This document shows, piece after piece, positions 54,553 to 62,758 of a stretch of DNA of 64,000 bases. The notes beneath the pieces were generated by a model that saw only the letters and a list, made by a program, of their open reading frames with translations, ran no database searches and was not told the DNA's origin. Source of the stretch: JABDMH01 sp965223165 (GTDB taxonomy: Bacteria; Bacteroidota; Bacteroidia; Chitinophagales; Saprospiraceae); the NCBI GenBank assembly GCA_965223165.1, contig CBDCVQ010000018.1, positions 124,001-188,000 of the forward strand, in the 5' to 3' direction. The stretch's first letter is position 1, and every line of letters begins with the position of its first letter. A program made the position numbers and the translations under genes.

Positions 54553-55866
54553 TCAACTTGAATAGGGATGCTGATAGGGTGCACGATAAGGCCTTAGGAG
54601 TAACTGTTGAGCCGACTCGTTATCCAAGATATCCATGGTCTGCTTGTCAATGGTCACCTGGCGCTTTGTCCGATAGGCTAAATCCGCATAAATGACGGCA
54701 ACGGTTGAATTAAATCCTTCGTCAAAAGTGCCTCTGATCACTCGATTTGATTTCGCTCGAATGGCCTGCGCAAATCCGCTAAATTGTTCGATAAACTCCC
54801 GGCGAATCTCCGCCTCATATTCTTCGGATCCCCGTTTTACGTGCACCTGCCCATATTCCTTTTTTGAGGATCCATCAGCAGAGTACACTTCCCATCCGGA
54901 GTCCGCAGCAAAAACGGTCGCCTTATCACCAAAATAAAATACCCCAATATTAGTATGTGGTACCGGAGCTTTGAAGCCCCATGTTTTATGGGTCCACATG
55001 ACTGGTAGGCCTCCGAAGTCAAATCGCACATCCAAATGATCGGGATGTTCTTGATCGGGATACCGGGTATTTCCTCCAAAAGCAGACACGTGATCCGGCA
55101 AGGACAGGTTCATGATGGACCGGACATTTTGAAAATAATGGATGCCCCAATCGGCAAATATGCCCCGGCTAAAACCCTGTTGCGCTCTCCAATTCATTCT
55201 GCCCGGTCTGGGATGATGCAGGTATTTGAGAACCGGCGCTGGACCACAATAGGCATCAAAGTCCACCGTATCCGGGATATCGATTTCTTTTGGCGATCTG
55301 GAATGGCTGTGAATGTTGACTTGGATCTGATATATCTCCCCTGCCTGTCCACTTTGAATGAAATCCTTTACCTGCCCATTGATCGGGGAATATAACCTGG
55401 GAAAATCGATGTTGACCACTACATTGGACGTTTCAAAAGCTTTTTGCATGGCTTGCGCCTCGCGGATGTCGTAGCTGATGGGCTTCTCCTGCCAAATATG
55501 CAGACCCCGATGACACGCTTCGATAAATTGCAGGGCGTGCCAATGCGTAGGAGTAGCTACGGCCACCGCCTCCAATCCTGGAAAGTCGTACAGCTCCTGG
55601 TAGGACTTAAATAGCGCAGGCTGAGGGGATCCTGCCTCCACGAGCTTTGCTGCGGCATGTTGCAATGCTACCTGATCCACATCGCACAGTGCCACGATAT
55701 CAAATTCTCCGCTTAGTCCCGCATACCTTTGAAGATAGTCCGTACCCCACCAACCAGTACCCACGATGCCCAGTTTGATCTTATCGGCATTGTTGTGGGC
55801 AACTACGGGAGTGATCAAGGCACCTGCAGCTAAGGCGCTGGTCGTCAAAAATGTCCTTCTACGCAT
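54553..55866 (-). CDS. Gfo/Idh/MocA family oxidoreductase with Tat-type signal
   Basis: 437 residues when started at the ATG 55866, which gives a perfect Tat signal MRRRTFLTTSALAAGALITP; the longer frame (to 55917) puts 17 unlikely residues ahead of it. Rossmann loop KLGIVGTGWWGTDYLQRYAG, the EKP block (IWQEKPISYDIREAQAMQKA), and the C-terminal substrate domain (FADWGIHYFQNVRSIMNLSL). Exported members of this kind in Bacteroidota act on sugars, some on glycans after ketone formation. Reaction not known. Confidence 0.85.
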   Translation of the reverse strand: MRRRTFLTTSALAAGALITPVVAHNNADKIKLGIVGTGWWGTDYLQRYAGLSGEFDIVALCDVDQVALQHAAAKLVEAGSPQPALFKSYQELYDFPGLEAVAVATPTHWHALQFIEACHRGLHIWQEKPISYDIREAQAMQKAFETSNVVVNIDFPRLYSPINGQVKDFIQSGQAGEIYQIQVNIHSHSRSPKEIDIPDTVDFDAYCGPAPVLKYLHHPRPGRMNWRAQQGFSRGIFADWGIHYFQNVRSIMNLSLPDHVSAFGGNTRYPDQEHPDHLDVRFDFGGLPVMWTHKTWGFKAPVPHTNIGVFYFGDKATVFAADSGWEVYSADGSSKKEYGQVHVKRGSEEYEAEIRREFIEQFSGFAQAIRAKSNRVIRGTFDEGFNSTVAVIYADLAYRTKRQVTIDKQTMDILDNESAQQLLLRPYRAPYQHPYSS

Positions 55867-56031
55867 GGGTAGTGATTGTTTGTTAAGTAAGCAGTTGCGG
55901 CACAGTCCCATGATCACAACTACGTAAGTACAGGACGGTTCCGAGCAGCACAGATGAATACGCGACCCTTTGGGGCCTTCGGATCTTTTTAAGAATGTGC
56001 ATATGATTTAAAGATAACGAAAGGTCAGCCA

Positions 56032-56330
56032 CTAAATGACAACGCTCAGTGCCACTATGTCCCATGGATCAAAGTAGGATTCAAATAAGAGCTTGCCCCG
56101 GCAGCTGAGAAAACTGCCATAAATATTCAAATATTTTGACGATGGTCTGTGTGATCCTCCCTTTAGATTTTGACTGATTTCGATCAAGATCTCCGATTCC
56201 AGTTTTCTGTCCTTTCTTTCCTCATTCCCATTATTGACCTGCAAGGCAATCAATATCCCGATCACCACCAAGGCAATCTCACCAATGGCGTAGATCAAGT
56301 ACTTTCCGGCATCGTTTGACCTTCTCTACC
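56032..56330 (-). pseudogene. Truncated DUF6090 family gene
   Basis: Reading leftwards RRSNDAGKYLIYAIGEIALV, VIGILIALQVNNGNEERKDR: the diagnostic N-terminus of DUF6090 (compare GKYLLYALGEIALVVIGILI, ALQINNWNEGRKEK at 50666-51397). The conserved Trp is a Gly here, and after about 45 residues the frame runs into unrelated sequence and stops at 56032. No Met before the conserved start except ATG at 56298. Likely dead; lies directly upstream of the PadR gene, on the opposite strand. Confidence 0.7.
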
Positions 56331-56355
56331 TCGTCCACTTGACATACCAAGATAT

Positions 56356-56381
56356 TCTATGTATATTGCTCAATACATAGA
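56356..56381. promoter_or_regulatory. Likely PadR operator: 9-bp inverted repeat
   Basis: TCTATGTAT, 8 bases, ATACATAGA: a perfect 9-bp dyad containing the ATGT...ACAT core known for PadR sites. It lies 10 to 36 bases upstream of the ATG at 56392 and overlaps an earlier in-frame ATG at 56359, supporting 56392 as the true start and autoregulation by the PadR protein. Confidence 0.6.
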
Positions 56382-56391
56382 CATTCTAGGC

Positions 56392-56745
56392 ATGCACGAC
56401 TATTCTAAAGAGCTGATCGCCGCATCCACGATTCCAATCGTGCTCTATATTCTTGAGGAGGGGGATAGCTATGGATATGCCATCATCAGAAAAGTACAGG
56501 ACATCTCTGATGGCGCATTGCACTGGAAGGAGGGCTCACTGTACCCGGTGCTAGCCAAGTTGGAAAAAAAGAAGCTGATCACGTCGTATACCAAGCTAGA
56601 GAACGGTCGAAAAAGAAAATACTATCGGATTCGAAGTGACGGATTAAAATTCTCCGCCGCACTTAGAGCTGAGTGGGAGTCAATGAATCACATACTGACC
56701 AACTTATGGAGCCTGCAAAACGATTTGACCTGGAACGCGAAATAG
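56392..56745 (+). CDS. PadR family transcriptional regulator
   Basis: 117 residues, winged helix. SKELIAASTIPIVLYILEEG then DSYGYAIIRKV, then GALHWKEGSLYPVLAKLEKK and the wing KRKYYRIRSDG are the PadR signature (class II, short C-terminal helix). The ATG at 56392 is chosen because the upstream ATG falls inside a perfect dyad. It overlaps the next gene by 40 bases, giving the classic PadR/membrane-protein pair that usually autoregulates and responds to stress or antibiotics. Confidence 0.9.
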   Translation: MHDYSKELIAASTIPIVLYILEEGDSYGYAIIRKVQDISDGALHWKEGSLYPVLAKLEKKKLITSYTKLENGRKRKYYRIRSDGLKFSAALRAEWESMNHILTNLWSLQNDLTWNAK

Positions 56746-57371
56746 CGATCTACATAGGGACCATGAGAGACAGAGGTCTGAACAAATCTGAGATAGATGA
56801 ACTTGTTGAGCACTTTCTGCTTTCCTCTCAGGACCTTATTGAAAATGGATTACGTCCTGAAGAGGCATTCCTTATCAGTAAACGTAGATTTGGGGATCTG
56901 GAGATGGTTGAAGAGGAGTACGAAAAGGCAGTCCCTCGATATTCCACCCGTCGAATGTTCCTAAACTCGATCTTCCTATTCTTTTCAATTGTCGCCTTGC
57001 TGGCCACTGTCAACTACATCAGCTTATTCTCGATGTACGCAGCGGGACATTTCCCCAATTTAAGCGACGCCTACATTCAGGTCGGAGATTTGATCTTAAA
57101 GATGTCATCAGTCGGGTTGCTGGCTTTTGCCAGCTATCACATAGTCGCTAGATCAAGGACTACAAGATGGTGGCCGTATATTGCTCTGCCTGCCATCGCG
57201 TTACTTCCCCTTGCCTTTAATGATGGAATTTCCATCTCCATCGCCGATTCGGAATTAATGGAAACAATATCTCAACATACGATCTGGATCACCATGCTAA
57301 TCTTTGTTTCATTGACCGGAATCTATTTTAGACTCCTCCGAAGTGACGCATTTGTGAATTGCTCCAAATAA
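56706..57371 (+). CDS. HAAS/permease-prefix-like membrane protein, partner of PadR
   Basis: About 221 residues. The cytoplasmic N-terminal domain (DRGLNKSEIDELVEHFLLSS, GLRPEEAFLISKRRFGDLEM) resembles the permease-prefix/HAAS module that accompanies PadR regulators, followed by five TM helices (from about residue 78). The start at 56706 is the first Met in this frame within the PadR gene that keeps the domain complete; a longer frame begins at 56673. Function unknown; HAAS proteins are often co-regulated antisense partners of the PadR protein in sensing membrane stress. Confidence 0.78.
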   Translation: MEPAKRFDLEREIAIYIGTMRDRGLNKSEIDELVEHFLLSSQDLIENGLRPEEAFLISKRRFGDLEMVEEEYEKAVPRYSTRRMFLNSIFLFFSIVALLATVNYISLFSMYAAGHFPNLSDAYIQVGDLILKMSSVGLLAFASYHIVARSRTTRWWPYIALPAIALLPLAFNDGISISIADSELMETISQHTIWITMLIFVSLTGIYFRLLRSDAFVNCSK

Positions 57372-57405
57372 TCTGTTCGTTGACATCGCTCTACTTAGCA
57401 AGAAG

Positions 57406-57460
57406 CTAGTAGAGCTTCGCATTAAATATTGTAGCTAATTCTAATGCGAAACTCTACTAG
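57406..57460. mobile_element. 55-bp solo inverted-repeat element (MITE-like)
   Basis: Left CTAGTAGAGCTTCGCATTA (57406-57424), 17 bases, right TAATGCGAAACTCTACTAG (57442-57460). One mismatch between the arms. It is an internally deleted relative of the 166-bp element at 34057: the 17-bp middle matches the sequence next to that element's right end (with one strand reversed). Flanked by CTAG on both sides; the empty site is preserved at 53408-53417. Confidence 0.8.
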
Positions 57461-57547
57461 AGCAAGTCTTGGCCCTTCGTGTGCGGTTCCTCGTGTCCTA
57501 CTACCGGCTAAACTTTATGAAGCTGACAATTGTGAAAAATCGAACGA
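57461..57547 (+). repeat. Direct repeat of 53418-53504, 85/87 identical
   Basis: Starts immediately after the inverted-repeat element and covers the leader and the first codons (MKLTIVKNRT) of the following small gene. Abrupt divergence after 57547 compared with 53504. Confidence 0.85.
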
Positions 57548-57738
57548 AATTCTTGGTCATCGGCATAGCAGCTGCCACCTTGACCGCAGTTCTATATCTC
57601 ATTGATACCGATCCTCCCTATGAGCACTTTGGAAAAACTCTTATTGAATTCTCCATAAATTGTGGAGTAATCTTCCTACTTCTCACGCTTGTCTATATCG
57701 TGGCTGGAAGGTTCACAACAAAGAGAAGAACTGAGTAG
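57517..57738 (+). CDS. Small two-helix membrane protein
   Basis: 73 residues: MKLTIVKNRTKFLVIGIAAA, TLTAVLYLIDTDPPYEHFGK, then a second TM helix SINCGVIFLLLTLVYIVAG and a basic end. No family recognised. The ATG at 57517 is preferred to an upstream alternative start at 57469, which lies in the duplicated leader. A broken or diverged cousin starts at 53474. Confidence 0.5.
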   Translation: MKLTIVKNRTKFLVIGIAAATLTAVLYLIDTDPPYEHFGKTLIEFSINCGVIFLLLTLVYIVAGRFTTKRRTE

Positions 57739-57788
57739 CTGTGCTCTAGGGGCCTGTGTCCCACCGGCAGACCTTACCCAAGTGACCT

Positions 57789-58811
57789 TTACTGATGCAA
57801 TTGCTCGCGCGCCTCGCTGGGAGACATTCCATACTGGTCCTTAAAGACCCTGGAGAAATAGGCCGCATTACTAAATCCCACAGCGAAGGCTACTTCAGAC
57901 ACATTTAGGTTGGGGTCAGCAAACATCTCCCTGGCCATCTGCAAACGCAAGAACCGGATATAGTGCGAAGTGGATAATCCAGTCCGCTTTTTGAGCTTGC
58001 GGTGCAGTTGCGCCCGGCTAATGTTTAAAAGCGCACAGAGTTCGGCAATCCCAAAATTCTCGTCACTCAAATGCTCTTCCAGTGTGTGATTGATCAGGCG
58101 CAGAAAACCGTCTTGGTCATCCGGACCCACTTCATGCGCCGGCAAGGACCGCTGTGTGGATCGATAGACCTTCAGCAACTGTTGCATCTCCCGGATCTCG
58201 TTGTTCCTTTGCTTCTGATAGTTGAGGAGCATGGCCAAGAAGCCAAGCGCAATGACTGCCAGTCCTGCCTTAGCCAAGGTGGTCGACCACCAGGCCTTTT
58301 GGATGACTATGTCAAATGATGTCTGCAAGGACCAGCTAGCGGAGCCATCGCGAGCCTTGATATAAAGGGTGTACGCTCCTGCTTGCAATTCCTTAAGCTC
58401 CACATAGGATTGTTCCGATGGTTCGCTCCACATCTCATCCCGACCTCCCAGGAGATACGTGTACTGTACCTTATGAGGTGAGCGCCAGTCAGGAAATGAA
58501 AAGTGCAGGGTAATGGTATTCAGGTTATGGGGGAGATTTAGCCGGTTCGGGCAATTGCTGAAGGGCTGGATCGTGTCAAATGCGTTCAGCAAACGGTCGC
58601 CAAATGGCAGGGTATTCCGGTAGCTCTCTTCGTCCAATCGACCGAAATTCACGGTCTGGTCCATGATCTCAATGTGGGAAATCACAGGCTGATCGATCTC
58701 TGCCCAAAGGGTGACGTTGCACAGATTCACGCAGATCATCACGGAAAGCGCTCGAAGATGCCACAAAAACACATCCTCGCAGGGACTTGATTTAAACCTT
58801 CTTGGATTCAT
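57789..58811 (-). CDS. Membrane-tethered AraC regulator with periplasmic Y_Y_Y domain
   Basis: 340 residues. N-terminal signal/anchor (about 16-38), a single Y_Y_Y-type immunoglobulin-like domain (NTITLHFSFPDWRSPHKVQY, TYLLGGRDEMWSEPSEQSYV, AGAYTLYIKARDGSASWS), a TM helix (about 178-198), a short linker and a C-terminal AraC HTH pair (FGIAELCALLNISRAQLHRK, VSEVAFAVGFSNAAYFSRVF, YGMSPSEAREQL). The layout is that of Bacteroidota propeller-HTH sensors but without the propeller. Start ATG at 58811 overlaps the upstream stop codon (ATGA), so it is translationally coupled to the giant cyclase. It probably binds DNA while tethered. Confidence 0.85.
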   Translation of the reverse strand: MNPRRFKSSPCEDVFLWHLRALSVMICVNLCNVTLWAEIDQPVISHIEIMDQTVNFGRLDEESYRNTLPFGDRLLNAFDTIQPFSNCPNRLNLPHNLNTITLHFSFPDWRSPHKVQYTYLLGGRDEMWSEPSEQSYVELKELQAGAYTLYIKARDGSASWSLQTSFDIVIQKAWWSTTLAKAGLAVIALGFLAMLLNYQKQRNNEIREMQQLLKVYRSTQRSLPAHEVGPDDQDGFLRLINHTLEEHLSDENFGIAELCALLNISRAQLHRKLKKRTGLSTSHYIRFLRLQMAREMFADPNLNVSEVAFAVGFSNAAYFSRVFKDQYGMSPSEAREQLHQ

Positions 58812-61800
58812 TTGTTGACCATTTCTTCCACGCCGCTCCAACTCTCGGCGACTCCATCGACGATAAATTGGACCGACCGATTTTTATAGTACTGCGCAGC
58901 CACGTCGTCAGGTGATTGCTCAAGAACGTCCTTTAGCAAATCAGCCGCCTTACCAAATTCCCTGGCGAAATAATGGTCCACGGCTTTTTCAAAAGCAGGC
59001 TTCGTGATCACTTTCTTTTCCCGGATGATGGCTGGTTCACCATCGAATACCTCGTAGATCCTCAACACCTTGTCTTTCCCCTTCACCCGTACCTTCCCCA
59101 GGAAGCGGAATGAACTCATGTATTCGGCTTCGTTCGTCACTTGTTGCAATCCTTGGATTTCACGCAGGGTCTTTTCACTGACGATAATTTGTGACCCAAA
59201 GGTCTTGGTAAGCCCTTCCAATCTCGAGGCCGTGTTGACGGCATCTGAAATAACACTGGTATCGTATCTGTTCTGATCACCGATCACCCCGAGCATCAGG
59301 TGTCCCGTATTCAACCCGATCCCTACTTTAAAGGGCTTGCGGTTTTCGATGATCCGCTTTTGGTTGTATTGGTCCAGGGTCTGTTGCATGGCCACGGCTG
59401 CCTGGATTGCCCGATGATGGTTTTCCTTAAACAGTGCCATCATTCCGTCACCGTAGTACTGGCATATAAATCCACCCTTCTCCTCAATCACGGGGCCCAT
59501 CCGACCTACAAAGGCATTGATAAACCTGAAATTCTCCTCGGGGGTCATATTCTCGGAGAGCAGCGTATAGTTACGTATATCTGCAAAGAGGATCGTCATG
59601 GTCGCATCGATCTGATCACCCAAATTCAGGTCCTTCAGGCTTTGCTTGTTCAGGATCTTCACAAAGTCTTTGGGCACGAAGCGCGTGGTGGCAATGTTCA
59701 AGTCCCGCAGCTCCCGGTTCAGGTATTGCTCCCGTTCGAGCTGTTCCTGCTTTTTCCTGACCTTGCGCCGCAGCCGCAAGATGTATCCACCGATAGATCC
59801 AACTGCCAGCAACGCATACAACACGTAGGCCCAGGGACTCAGCCACCAGGGAGGCGCTATGCGAAACTTGTATGGATAGGGGTCACTCCACACCTGTCCC
59901 AATGCCTTGGCCTTCACCATAAATGTATAAGTGCCTGGCGGGATCTTACGATAATCCGCCTTTGACTCCGGACTGGGATGACTCCAACCATCTTCAAAGC
60001 CGTCAAGCATATAGCTGTACTTCACGGCATGTGGCGAAGACCAAGCCGGCGCGGAGAAATGAAATGTCAAGTGATTATGGTCGTGTGGGAGAATAGGCTG
60101 CAGAGGCAAATTGAAGTATGGCAATAATGAGTCGTAGGCCTCCTCCAGCGGGCTACTAACCTCGGTCGAGGTGTTTTCGGAAATGGCTTGAAAGTCCATA
60201 TGTTCTCCGCCAACCTCCAGGTTAATGAGCCCGATACCCGGGGGGGCTTGATCCGGAAATTCGAATATATCCAGGTCCAGTACGACCATGCCGCTGGCTG
60301 CGTGATCTATCCAAAGACGGTTGTGTGCATCCACGTGCAACCTTCCCGTAAGATCACCCTTCAATCCGTCATCCTTGGTGAGATTTACCCAGTTGGCTTC
60401 GCCCCTGGCCATGGTGCGCAGGTCATCGGGACTACCAAATAGCCCCGCCGCGCTACTAAACCACACCCGACCGCTCGCATCTGTTGTGATATCGTTAATC
60501 CAAACGTCTGGCCAGTGCACGCCCTTTTCCATCACTGGAAAATCGCCATCCAGTAATTTCCCGTCAGCCTTCAGCTGGACCAACCTGTCCGCCATGTCCT
60601 CCATGGCGCGTGGCGTCCTAGCCACCCAGAGATTGCCCTGCTGATCTTCCACGAAAAAAGGCATTCTTTGATGGCTCTCAGGATTGTCAAATACAGCAAA
60701 AAGCTCCAACTGGTCTTGCTCGGCATGGTATGTAGCCACACAATTGAGTCCTCCAATCCAGAGGATCCCGTCACGATCCTGGTAAATATCTGCTCCGTTG
60801 ATGCGAGCGTTGCCATATGTAATGGAGTAATGTGACATCTCGGAAGTCGACGGGTTGAGCCGGTAGACTGCTCCATCGGGATGGGGTGAGAAATTGTAAC
60901 CGGACATCCATATGAACCCATCCTGATCGACGGTGATACCGTGTAAATTCGGGCGAGTCAGACCTTGCGCTACCCCATACCGGGTGATTTGCACTCCGTC
61001 AAACTTCAAACATCCATTATCCCTGGTGGCGATCCAAACGTTGCCCGCTTGGTCAAAGTCGATGGCCTTGATCCATTCGGCAGGAAACCCGTTATCCCCG
61101 TCAATCAGCTGGAATGTCTCGCCGTCAAACTTGATCAGCCCATCGTAGTCCCGGGCCATCCAGATGTGGCCGGCACTATCCTCTGCCATGGCCGTGACCC
61201 ACATTTGGCCAAAGGGTGACTGGCCAGCCGTGACGGATCTGGGGCCGGACGGGACGATTTGATGGAGACCATTGCCATTTGCACCAGCCCAGACGACATT
61301 ATTGCGGCCGACTAAGATAGATAGCTGCTTCGAAAGAACTCCTTCTCTATCCCCAAAATGCACAAAGCGGTCACCCTGCCCGTTTATTTGGTCCGCATCA
61401 AAACGCGTAATCCCGCCATTCCAGGTGGAGAACCAAATCCGGCCATCCTTGTCCTCGGCGATGTCCACTATTCTGTTGCCACTAATTCCGCTTTCGGTCG
61501 TGTAATTGATCACCGTGCCTGATGGCAGAGCGGTTGGTTCAGCATCCGGAATAAATCTCGACATCCCCTTCGGATTAGCCAGACCATACCCTCCGCTGCC
61601 AAACCAAAGGTCACCCGTGGAGGATTCCTTCATTTTGTCTATGTGGTTTCCAACAAGACCATCTTTTTCTGTGATGTAGACCACCTGCCTTCCGTCAAAC
61701 CGTAAAACCCCATGTCCAAGTGAGCTCATCCAAATATTGCCATGCCGGTCTTCCAATAGGCCACCTACCTCCGGAAAGATCTCCTGATCGTAGACGGTAA

Positions 61801-62536
61801 ACTCGTTCCCGGAAAAACAATAAATGTCTCCATAACTGAACCAAACATTGCCCTCACGGTCCTCCAGGAGGCCACCTGCAACATTATCCCATCCATCTGC
61901 CCCAGCACGCTCGAAATGCCAGAAGTGATGTCCGTCGTAATAACACACGCCACCTTCGCCACTGAACCAAATGCGACCTTGTCGATCCTCCAACATCTTG
62001 CGGATCCCCCAACTCAGTGGAAACCCCTCTTCCTGACCAAAACAGACGAGATGTTCTCCGTCATGCCGACAAACATTACCACCATGGTCAGCGGCGATCC
62101 AGAGGTGACCCCGGCTGTCCTCGAGGAGGCTGGTGATCGTATGTTGTTGAATGCCTTCATCTTCCGTAAGGTATTTGGTCGTGTACCATGCATCCCGCTG
62201 CACCTGTGGATCCTCCACAACTACTGGATCGGGATAGCGGACTCGAATCCTTTGGAACGATGCCATGACCTTCGTTGGACCAGGCACGCCATCTCTACCC
62301 AGCGCTAACACTTTGAGATTGGACGGCAGTCTGCGTTTGGTCGTTGGTCCCACCGGATGCACATTGGGGTTGGCATTAATTTGCGCCAGATCCCCACGCA
62401 GTGGAGTGATTTCCGGCGGCGCGACAGAATCCTTCGATATATGCACAGCCTTTGCCACAGGCAATTGTTGCGCCGCTACACCGGACAGGGTAATGCCTGC
62501 AAGCACCGCCAAACAAAATATCGTCCGCTTTTTCAT
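58808..62536 (-). CDS. Propeller sensor - Y_Y_Y - TM - class III adenylate/guanylate cyclase
   Basis: 1242 residues. Signal peptide (MKKRTIFCLAVLAGITLSGV), then about fourteen Reg_prop blades, residues ~125-790, each with the motif LLEDSRGHLWIAA or similar. A Y_Y_Y domain follows (815-890, HLTFHFSAPAWSSPHAVKYS), then a TM helix (about 901-920), a coiled linker (RRKVRKKQEQLEREQYLNRE), the cyclase-linker RFVPKDFVKIL, and the cyclase: D986 (LFADIRNYT), D1030 (QYYGDG), N1101 and R1105 (VNTASRLEG). All four catalytic residues are there. A short TPR-like tail ends the protein. Family: propeller/Y_Y_Y sensors normally feed a kinase or AraC domain; a cyclase output is unusual. Confidence 0.92.
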   Translation of the reverse strand: MKKRTIFCLAVLAGITLSGVAAQQLPVAKAVHISKDSVAPPEITPLRGDLAQINANPNVHPVGPTTKRRLPSNLKVLALGRDGVPGPTKVMASFQRIRVRYPDPVVVEDPQVQRDAWYTTKYLTEDEGIQQHTITSLLEDSRGHLWIAADHGGNVCRHDGEHLVCFGQEEGFPLSWGIRKMLEDRQGRIWFSGEGGVCYYDGHHFWHFERAGADGWDNVAGGLLEDREGNVWFSYGDIYCFSGNEFTVYDQEIFPEVGGLLEDRHGNIWMSSLGHGVLRFDGRQVVYITEKDGLVGNHIDKMKESSTGDLWFGSGGYGLANPKGMSRFIPDAEPTALPSGTVINYTTESGISGNRIVDIAEDKDGRIWFSTWNGGITRFDADQINGQGDRFVHFGDREGVLSKQLSILVGRNNVVWAGANGNGLHQIVPSGPRSVTAGQSPFGQMWVTAMAEDSAGHIWMARDYDGLIKFDGETFQLIDGDNGFPAEWIKAIDFDQAGNVWIATRDNGCLKFDGVQITRYGVAQGLTRPNLHGITVDQDGFIWMSGYNFSPHPDGAVYRLNPSTSEMSHYSITYGNARINGADIYQDRDGILWIGGLNCVATYHAEQDQLELFAVFDNPESHQRMPFFVEDQQGNLWVARTPRAMEDMADRLVQLKADGKLLDGDFPVMEKGVHWPDVWINDITTDASGRVWFSSAAGLFGSPDDLRTMARGEANWVNLTKDDGLKGDLTGRLHVDAHNRLWIDHAASGMVVLDLDIFEFPDQAPPGIGLINLEVGGEHMDFQAISENTSTEVSSPLEEAYDSLLPYFNLPLQPILPHDHNHLTFHFSAPAWSSPHAVKYSYMLDGFEDGWSHPSPESKADYRKIPPGTYTFMVKAKALGQVWSDPYPYKFRIAPPWWLSPWAYVLYALLAVGSIGGYILRLRRKVRKKQEQLEREQYLNRELRDLNIATTRFVPKDFVKILNKQSLKDLNLGDQIDATMTILFADIRNYTLLSENMTPEENFRFINAFVGRMGPVIEEKGGFICQYYGDGMMALFKENHHRAIQAAVAMQQTLDQYNQKRIIENRKPFKVGIGLNTGHLMLGVIGDQNRYDTSVISDAVNTASRLEGLTKTFGSQIIVSEKTLREIQGLQQVTNEAEYMSSFRFLGKVRVKGKDKVLRIYEVFDGEPAIIREKKVITKPAFEKAVDHYFAREFGKAADLLKDVLEQSPDDVAAQYYKNRSVQFIVDGVAESWSGVEEMVNK

Positions 62537-62589
62537 TGAGTTGAGCACTTTAATTCAAAAATTACGGATTACCGTCTGCAATTCCAGTA

Positions 62590-62621
62590 TTTGCAACAAT
62601 AGTTCGCACTTTGCAACAATA
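62590..62621 (-). promoter_or_regulatory. Two perfect 12-bp direct repeats, likely AraC binding site
   Basis: TTTGCAACAATA occurs at 62590-62601 and again at 62610-62621, with a 20-bp period, i.e. two turns of DNA. It lies 54 bases upstream of the cyclase start and about 140 bases downstream of the susD stop codon. A 12-bp palindrome (ACGGATTACCGT, 62564-62575) lies nearer to the gene. Direct repeats with a 21-bp period are the usual AraC-family site. Confidence 0.6.
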
Positions 62622-62758
62622 CGTCTTAATTCCACGGGTCATGGATCTATCGTTACTGTTGTTCTCGATGCTCAGTCGGAAAGGTGTTGGCTCAAGGAAT
62701 GGCCTCCCCAACATTCATCTGCGGGTAAGCATGCATACGGACTCGGCGACTGCGCGTT

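Noticed and set aside
59300..59965. 221-codon frame on the + strand
   Set aside because: Antisense shadow of the propeller/cyclase gene; the cyclase motifs are on the - strand.
57789..62536. The cyclase and AraC genes as one gene split by a frameshift
   Set aside because: Each has its own Y_Y_Y domain and TM helix, and the junction is a clean ATGA overlap; a split gene would not carry the middle parts twice.
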